From Pseudomonas putida (GTDB lineage Bacteria > Pseudomonadota > Gammaproteobacteria > Pseudomonadales > Pseudomonadaceae), in NCBI RefSeq assembly GCF_022627325.1, contig NZ_JAETZZ010000011.1, positions 181,215 to 245,214 of the forward strand: a stretch of 64,000 nucleotides of DNA, in the 5' to 3' direction. Each line of letters opens with the position of its first letter. The first letter of the stretch is position 1. The notes beneath the pieces are model-generated. The model ran no database searches. It had not been told where the DNA came from and saw nothing but the letters and a program-made list of their open reading frames with translations. Of the stretch, positions 59,287 to 64,000 are shown piece after piece. Position numbers and translations under genes: made by a program.

Positions 59287-60489
59287 TTACACGTAATCAC
59301 TCCCTAACGTTCCAGCGGCCGCCCCTGGAACGAGAATCACTTTCCGGCAGTTATCCTGTTTTTGATCGAACATTTTGTAGCCCATGGCAGCCTCTTCCAG
59401 GGCGAGGCGGTGAGTCACGATCAGTTCCGGTTCCAGGCGCCCGGCTTCTATGTGTTCGAGCAGTTCTGGGAGGTATTTCTGCACATGGGTCTGGCCCATC
59501 TTGAACGTCAGCCCCTTGTCGAACGCATCGCCAAACATGAAGGCGTGAATGAAGCCGGCATACACGCCCGGCACACTGACTACGCCCCCGCGCCGCACTG
59601 CGGCAATGCTTTGGCGCAGGGCCTTGCCGCTGCTGCCCTCGATCTTAAGTGCCGTCATGACTGTTTCTGCAGTGCTGCCCTTGGCCTCGAAGCCAACGGC
59701 GTCGATCACGGCGTCGACGCCCCGCATACCCGATGTTTGTCGAATGATGCTGTCGGCGGGATCATCATCCTGCTCAAAGTTCATTGGAGTTACGCCGTAG
59801 GCGTCGCGGGCGTAGGCTAGGCGGTAGTCGTTGTCATCCACCATGAAGATGGTCTGCGCGCCGAGCATTCGCGCGCACGCCGCGCTGAGTAGACCCACTG
59901 GCCCCGCGCCGTAAATGGCGACTGAGGAACCTTGGCCGATCTCGGCGTTGATGACGGCCTGCCAGGCGGTCGGCAATATGTCGGAAAGAAAAAGCACCTT
60001 ATCGTCAGCTAAGGCGGTGGGCACCTTGAAGGGGCCGACATTGGCTTTGGGTACCCGCACATAATCGGCCTGGCCGCCTGGAATACCACCATAGAGATGG
60101 CTGTAACCGAACAACGCAGCGCCTGGTGGGATGCCTTTTTTGTTGATGATCGATCCGCGCCCGGTGTTTGTGGTCTCGCAGGCAGCGAAGAGATCGTGTT
60201 GACAGAAGAAGCAGCTTCCGCAAGCGATAACGAAGGGAATCACCACCCGGTCGCCTATTTGTAGATTGGTGACGGCGCTGCCGGTGTCCTCGACGATCCC
60301 CATGAACTCATGACCGAAAATATCACCCGCTTCGGTTTCTGGAATTTTGCCTCGATAAAGGTGCAAATCAGATCCGCATATCGCCGTGGCGGTGACCCTC
60401 AGAATGATGTCGTCAGCTTCCTCGATGATGGGATCAGGGACGTTATCGACCCTGACGTCGTTTGCTCCGTGGTAGGTCAGTGCTCGCAT
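59287..60489 (-). CDS. Zinc-dependent alcohol/formaldehyde dehydrogenase-like
   Basis: A 400-residue medium-chain dehydrogenase. The catalytic zinc site is Cys38 (ICGSDLHLYRG), His60/Glu61 (FGHEFMG); structural zinc Cys90, Cys93, Cys96 and Cys104 (CGSCFFCQHDLFAAC). The Rossmann motif is VAIYGAGPVGLLSAACARML with NAD-selecting Asp in MVDDND. The layout is like the glutathione-independent formaldehyde dehydrogenase/FdhA-like group (about 400 residues). GGAGAA precedes ATG 60489. It neighbours oxidative-stress genes (Mn catalase, ferritin-like) in divergent orientation and so is probably a stress-induced aldehyde-clearing enzyme. Confidence 0.85.
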   Translation of the reverse strand: MRALTYHGANDVRVDNVPDPIIEEADDIILRVTATAICGSDLHLYRGKIPETEAGDIFGHEFMGIVEDTGSAVTNLQIGDRVVIPFVIACGSCFFCQHDLFAACETTNTGRGSIINKKGIPPGAALFGYSHLYGGIPGGQADYVRVPKANVGPFKVPTALADDKVLFLSDILPTAWQAVINAEIGQGSSVAIYGAGPVGLLSAACARMLGAQTIFMVDDNDYRLAYARDAYGVTPMNFEQDDDPADSIIRQTSGMRGVDAVIDAVGFEAKGSTAETVMTALKIEGSSGKALRQSIAAVRRGGVVSVPGVYAGFIHAFMFGDAFDKGLTFKMGQTHVQKYLPELLEHIEAGRLEPELIVTHRLALEEAAMGYKMFDQKQDNCRKVILVPGAAAGTLGSDYV

Positions 60490-60761
60490 CGTGCGTTCTC
60501 CTGCATAGAGTTCAGAGGTTATGCAGGGGAAGCCTTGGGCATTAAGAAAGTTCAGCCAAACTGAGTCAGTGGTTAACTTAAGCGCTAAATGTTGGGGTGA
60601 GGTTATTTTTGTTTACCTATAAAACTTGGCTTGAACCTTTTCAACCTTGCCATTCGTCCTGAAAACTCGTGGTGCGTTAGCACGTATCGAGTGCAGCTTG
60701 CTCCCACGAATAGAAAGGCGCGCATTTATTTGAGCGCTTGATCAGCCGCGAGGAGTAAAAC

Positions 60762-61643
60762 ATGTTTATTCACAATAAGCGCTTGCAATATACGGTGCGC
60801 GTTGCTCAGCCCAATCCAGGCCTTGCAAACTTGCTTTTAGAACAGTTCGGCGGCGCTCAGGGTGAGCTGGCCGCTGCCAGTCGATACTTCACCCAGGCCC
60901 TCGCCGAGGATGACCCAGGCCGCAAAGACCTGCTGATGGACATCGCCACTGAAGAGCTGAGCCACTTGGAGATTGTCGGCTCGATCATTGTGATGCTTAA
61001 CAAAGGTGCCAAGGGCCGACTTGCTGAGGGGGTCGAAGAGGAGGGAGAGCTGTACCGAGCCATCAATGGCGCCGGTAACGATTCCCACATTACCAGCATC
61101 CTCTACGGCGCCGGCGCTCCGCTTACCAACTCGGCAGGGGTGCCATGGAGCGCGGCCTATGTGGACACCATTGGCGAACCGACGGCTGATTTCCGCTCCA
61201 ATATCGCTGCCGAAGCGCGGGCGAAGATCGTGTACGAGCGCCTGATGAACGTGACGGACGACCCTGGCGTGAAAGAAGCGCTGGGTTTCCTGATGACACG
61301 AGAAATCGCACACCAGCTTTCTTTCGAAAAAGCGCTGCACGCCATCCAGCCTAACTTCCCTCAGGGCAAGCTTCCTGGCATGCCGGAGTTCACCAACAAG
61401 TATTTCAACATGTCGGGTGAGCCGAATGTGCGTGGCCCTTGGAATGAAGGCGAGGAGTGGGAATACGTCGAGAATCCCTCGGCTGCCGTTGATGGCGGAG
61501 ATGGCACCGCTTCGGTGGAACTGGCCGCTCCTGATCTCGCGGTATTGGAAGCCATGAAGCTGCGGACGATGTCGGATCCAGCCAGCAACCCGGTCACCGG
61601 GGCGGATCTCGGCTCGGGCTTGGTCAACGGTAAAGATGACTGA
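60762..61643 (+). CDS. Manganese catalase
   Basis: A 293-residue non-heme catalase. The four-helix bundle carries dimanganese ligands Glu35 (GGAQGELAAASRYF), Glu65 and His68 (IATEELSHLEIVG), and a second Glu...Glu-x2-His set (NIAAEARAKIVYERL and MTREIAHQLSFEKAL). The C-terminal extension after residue 230 is the usual arm of the hexamer. It converts hydrogen peroxide to water and oxygen in the cytoplasm. GAGGAG precedes ATG 60762. It is followed by a small gene and a ferritin-like gene in the same direction, a typical stationary-phase protection operon. Confidence 0.92.
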   Translation: MFIHNKRLQYTVRVAQPNPGLANLLLEQFGGAQGELAAASRYFTQALAEDDPGRKDLLMDIATEELSHLEIVGSIIVMLNKGAKGRLAEGVEEEGELYRAINGAGNDSHITSILYGAGAPLTNSAGVPWSAAYVDTIGEPTADFRSNIAAEARAKIVYERLMNVTDDPGVKEALGFLMTREIAHQLSFEKALHAIQPNFPQGKLPGMPEFTNKYFNMSGEPNVRGPWNEGEEWEYVENPSAAVDGGDGTASVELAAPDLAVLEAMKLRTMSDPASNPVTGADLGSGLVNGKDD

Positions 61644-61657
61644 TTGAAGGAGGCCCC

Positions 61658-61888
61658 ATGAGCACTTCGAGAAGAAGGGATAAGGCTCAGGCTGACATCG
61701 GCTTCGAGCATCTGATGAGCGCGGCGGTCGCAGAGTTTGAGGCCGACTCACGCCTGGCTTGCCGAGCGATGCGGGTAAAGATGGCGATAGGCATGTTTGG
61801 CGTAGGCTCGGTGCTGCCCAACGATCTGCCCCTGAAGCTTCCCACTGAGTCGTTACACGAGAGTCTGGTAAGCCACACCCTGCAGTGA
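61658..61888 (+). CDS. Hypothetical protein between Mn catalase and ferritin-like gene
   Basis: A 76-residue protein (MSTSRRRDKAQADIGFEHLM...). It lies 14 bases after the catalase and has GAAGGAGG before ATG 61658, so it is surely translated with it. It is mostly helical with a short neutral middle (VKMAIGMFGVGSVLPND). No family is recognised. Confidence 0.65.
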   Translation: MSTSRRRDKAQADIGFEHLMSAAVAEFEADSRLACRAMRVKMAIGMFGVGSVLPNDLPLKLPTESLHESLVSHTLQ

Positions 61889-61918
61889 AATCGATTTTCA
61901 CACCAAAGGAGAATGACG

Positions 61919-62419
61919 ATGGTTGCTCGCAAAACCGTAGAAGATCTGTTCATCCATGAGCTTTCGGATGTGTACAGCGCTGAGAAGCAGATCACCAAAG
62001 CATTGCCGCGCCTGGCTCGGGCATCTACCAACCCGCTTTTGGCTGATGCGTTCACCTCACATCTGGCGGAAACCCAGGGGCAGATAGAGCGCATTGACCA
62101 GCTGGTAGATTCGGCTGGATTGAAACTCAAGCGGATGAAGTGTGTAGCCATGGAGGGGCTGATTGAGGAAAGCAAAGAGCTGCTGGATGAAATCGAGAAG
62201 GGGGCAGTACTCGATGCGGCGCTGATAGGGGCATGCCAGAAGGTCGAGCACTACGAAATCGCCAGCTACGGCACCCTGATTGCGATGGCCAAGCACCTTG
62301 GCATGGAAGAGGCCGCCTCGCTATTGGCAGACACCCTCGCAGAAGAAAAAGCCGCTGACGAGAAGCTATCAGCGATTGCCGAAGAGGGCGGCAATCAAGC
62401 AGCGACACTCGAGAAGTGA
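61919..62419 (+). CDS. Ferritin-like DUF892 protein (YciF type)
   Basis: A 166-residue four-helix protein: KTVEDLFIHELSDVYSAEKQ, ITKALPRLARASTNPLLADAF, VAMEGLIEESKELL and CQKVEHYEIASYGTLIAMAK. This is the YciE/YciF (DUF892) pattern, with Glu and His placed as diiron ligands. ATG 61919 is chosen because AAAGGAG is 7 bases upstream; ATG 61913 is too close. Third gene of the catalase operon, ended by a strong hairpin. Confidence 0.88.
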   Translation: MVARKTVEDLFIHELSDVYSAEKQITKALPRLARASTNPLLADAFTSHLAETQGQIERIDQLVDSAGLKLKRMKCVAMEGLIEESKELLDEIEKGAVLDAALIGACQKVEHYEIASYGTLIAMAKHLGMEEAASLLADTLAEEKAADEKLSAIAEEGGNQAATLEK

Positions 62420-62425
62420 ATCTGT

Positions 62426-62449
62426 GGAGCCCGGCTTTCGCCGGGCTCC
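62426..62449 (+). terminator. Hairpin terminator of the catalase operon
   Basis: GGAGCCCGGC and GCCGGGCTCC form a ten-base perfect stem with TTTC loop, 6 bases after the ferritin-like stop. There is no T-run, but the stem is very stable. Confidence 0.7.
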
Positions 62450-62820
62450 CCGACAGGCGCTATGTTCGTGAATGTGATGTCTGATTCTGGGCTTGAAGAC
62501 ATGCGTTCCATGAGCCTGTCTCAGGGCTTGGGGCAGCACTGAGTCATACGCTGGGCTCAGGTATGGCCAGAAGAGTGAGGCTCCGCCATGGAGTACAGAT
62601 GGTCAACTAATCGGACAGCTGGGGGGCCAACAGGCGCCGGCGCCGTGAATCGAACGCCTTCTCAGGTAAGAGAAGGAAAGTTGTACAAGAAAATTTATTT
62701 GTATCGGAAATCAGGCCAGTTGTCCGATACCCATATGGGTCCACGCCACAGTCATTGAAGCGCTGTCGTGTTTTGCTATGGTTAGGTTTCCGTATAAGAC
62801 TAAAGTCGTAGGAGGACGGC
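62450..62820. other. Gap with no supported gene
   Basis: About 370 bases. It has a GGCGCCGGCGCC self-complementary run near 62633. The frame at 62607-62822 (minus) lacks a start context. A promoter for the next gene should lie at about 62770-62800. Confidence 0.35.
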
Positions 62821-63111
62821 ATGCGTATTCGTGGTGATGTTTTTTGGGATTGGGCGGATCCAGTGCTTCATCATCGCAGCCACGACGAGGAGCTCGATGA
62901 CGGCACGACTATCGATGTTCAGGTCAGGCTCTCGCGCATAGGTCAGACGCAAATGTTCATCGGCGTGTACGCAGGAAGTGGAATGGCGCTGCATGAGGAA
63001 GCCTTCGAATCCCGCCCCGGCGAGTCAATGACCCGAGCATTAGCCTGGGGGGTTGGTCGAGCAAGGCGTCTGGCGACAGATCAGCGCGCTAATGTGAAAC
63101 AAGTGGCCTAG
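62821..63111 (+). CDS. Hypothetical small protein
   Basis: A 96-residue protein: MRIRGDVFWDWADPVLHHRS, DDGTTIDVQVRLSRIGQTQM, then GESMTRALAWGVGRARRLAT. It has a beta-rich first part and a C-terminal helix. AGGAGGACGGC lies just before ATG 62821, a strong ribosome site. I recognise no catalytic motif. Such proteins are common lone genes in Pseudomonas genomes. Confidence 0.65.
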   Translation: MRIRGDVFWDWADPVLHHRSHDEELDDGTTIDVQVRLSRIGQTQMFIGVYAGSGMALHEEAFESRPGESMTRALAWGVGRARRLATDQRANVKQVA

Positions 63112-63145
63112 CTGCAGCCAGTATCCGTGGCCGTTGGCTCAAGCG

Positions 63146-63337
63146 TCAGCGGCCACGACCGTCTTCTCTCAAAAGCCAATCCCATTTACCAGCGTTAGGG
63201 TCAGCCATTTGCTGCTCGTCCCGTAAAGCCTTTAACGCCGTGTACTGAAAGTCAGCTCGTATCCGCAGATTTGCGCAGTCTGGGACTAGCCATCTGAGGC
63301 TTCCAAAGCGCTGAGCGACCTCAGTACCTGGCCACAA
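63146..63337 (-). CDS. Small hypothetical protein, possibly frameshifted
   Basis: A 63-residue frame with protein-like composition (EVAQRFGSLRWLVPDCANLR then IRADFQYTALKALRDEQQMA, DPNAGKWDWLL). It opens with TTG and has no good ribosome site. A second minus-strand frame, 63286-63555, joins it in another frame, so these may be two halves of a single decayed gene next to the disrupted Nudix gene. Confidence 0.35.
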   Translation of the reverse strand: MWPGTEVAQRFGSLRWLVPDCANLRIRADFQYTALKALRDEQQMADPNAGKWDWLLREDGRGR

Positions 63338-63642
63338 GCATTAAGTTGAGCCGTTATTAGGATCGATTGGAATAGCATTCCCGACCTTGCTAAATAGTCT
63401 CTTATTGACATGCCTAGGGCGTCATCCCTTCGGATCTCATAAGCGTTCGACAGAAATGTGGTTGATCCTAGAAGCCGCACTCCAGCGCGATCGGCGAGCA
63501 TCATCGTCGATGTCTCTAGCAGTTCTTTACTCTTCCTCAGCCGCTGCTCACGCAACCACTGCTAAGGAGAGACCTGTGTGGATACCTTGAACATTCGCGA
63601 GAAATGGCTTCGGCCCAACAGCGCCAGCCTCGGAATTCTGCG

Positions 63643-63877
63643 CTACCTGTGATTGATCAGGCCTTCTCGCTTCAGCAGCTTGATGTTGGTTTGTTTCACG
63701 ATCACCTCTGTCAGTTCATGATCGCTGAACCAGCGGCATTCCACGATTTCGTGACCCGCGCTCGGCAGCATCGTGGGTTCGATAGACATTTGATAGAGGT
63801 AGTGTTCTTCGTCATCGAAGATGTAATGGCCCAGAAACCGAGCGCCAGTGAAGGGCAGGCTTGTCTCCTCCTTCAGC
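63643..63877 (-). pseudogene. Nudix hydrolase gene cut by an IS66-type insertion
   Basis: The minus-strand frame reads LKEETSLPFTGARFLGHYIF, DDEEHYLYQM, GHEIVECRWFSDHELTEVIV and ends KREGLINHR with TAG at 63643-63645. LKEETSL is the second half of a Nudix box (REL.EE), and the rest fits the C-terminal part of a Nudix hydrolase. It stops exactly where the IS66-type terminal repeat begins at 63878, so the insertion separated the gene within its catalytic motif. Confidence 0.7.
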
Positions 63878-64000
63878 GTAAGCGTCCGGCGAACTCACCT
63901 TGCGTAAGTCAGGCCGGCACCCACTGATGCGGCAGCAACTGTCCGATCTCACTGGCCCGTTGGGTCGGCAGCCGCGTCAGCACATCTTTGAGATAGGCAT
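63878..64000 (-). mobile_element. IS66-family element, right part (partial)
   Basis: The end begins GTAAGCGTCCGGCGAAC (63878-63894), matching the GTAAGCG-type terminal repeat of IS66-family elements. Fifteen bases inward lies the transposase stop. The element runs off the window. The eight bases CCTTCAGC at 63870-63877 would be the target duplication if the insertion is intact. Confidence 0.75.
63909..64000 (-). CDS. IS66-family transposase (TnpC), C-terminus, partial
   Basis: The minus strand reads AYLKDVLTRLPTQRASEIGQ then LLPHQWVPA and a TGA at 63909-63911. 'YL.DVL.RLP......I..LLP..W' is the conserved end of IS66 TnpC transposases. The rest lies outside the window. Confidence 0.8.
   Translation of the reverse strand, partial: AYLKDVLTRLPTQRASEIGQLLPHQWVPA

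Noticed and set aside
60837..61901. A 354-residue open frame on the minus strand
   Set aside because: It lies antisense to the well-supported Mn catalase, has no recognisable motif, and arises from high-GC third-position bias.
1..64000. CRISPR array, tRNA, rRNA or replication origin
   Set aside because: I looked for evenly spaced direct repeats, cloverleaf-type sequences and rRNA signatures by eye and found none convincing. A tRNAscan and Infernal search would be decisive.

Overview
The window looks like part of a Pseudomonas chromosome, most likely of the P. putida group. The grounds are the high-GC flanks, P. putida-type REP sequences at about 3.1 kb, Pseudomonas-typical small proteins (DUF6124, DUF3077 and DUF6555 types), and a complete quinohemoprotein amine dehydrogenase locus with an azurin. 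I see no rRNA, tRNA or CRISPR. Family assignments rest on motif recognition by eye; no database search was run.

Layout. 0-3 kb: two transporters, then a strongly structured RNA leader before two small conserved proteins. 3.2-7.5 kb: an accessory patch that begins at a truncated mechanosensitive-channel gene and carries a two-HTH regulator, a HAD-type protein and unknown small genes. 7.5-12.3 kb: a catabolic operon (RraA-like aldolase, D-2-hydroxyacid dehydrogenase, MHS transporter) divergent from an unusual double-length IclR regulator. 12.4-29.3 kb: the amine dehydrogenase region. 30-41 kb: a second amine or amino-acid catabolic region with two class III aminotransferases, an aldehyde dehydrogenase, two APC permeases, an outer-membrane protein and two paralogous LysR regulators. 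42-47 kb: a Rieske oxygenase and its reductase with a MarR regulator, then a TetR regulator controlling a metallo-beta-lactamase-fold hydrolase and a SnoaL-like protein. 47-51 kb: gene debris (cyanase, PQQ-dehydrogenase) around a second chemoreceptor. 51-63 kb: small conserved and stress genes (response regulators, M42 peptidase, CinA, Mn catalase, ferritin-like protein) with a dead SDR gene. The right edge cuts through an IS66-type element that has inserted into a Nudix gene.

How the main system works. QhpA (diheme), QhpB (beta-propeller) and QhpC (CTQ-bearing gamma subunit) form a periplasmic enzyme that oxidises primary amines to aldehydes, and azurin is a plausible electron acceptor. QhpD (radical SAM), QhpG (flavoprotein), QhpE (protease) and QhpF (ABC exporter) mature and export QhpC. 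The adjacent aldehyde dehydrogenase would oxidise the product. An outer-membrane protein and a chemoreceptor are transcribed divergently from that dehydrogenase. The divergent intergenic region and the region before qhpA carry three sigma-54 type promoters and six TGTTCAA/TTGAACA palindromes. An AcoR-like sigma-54 activator is encoded inside the cluster, so porin, chemoreceptor, aldehyde dehydrogenase and amine dehydrogenase probably form one locally controlled regulon.
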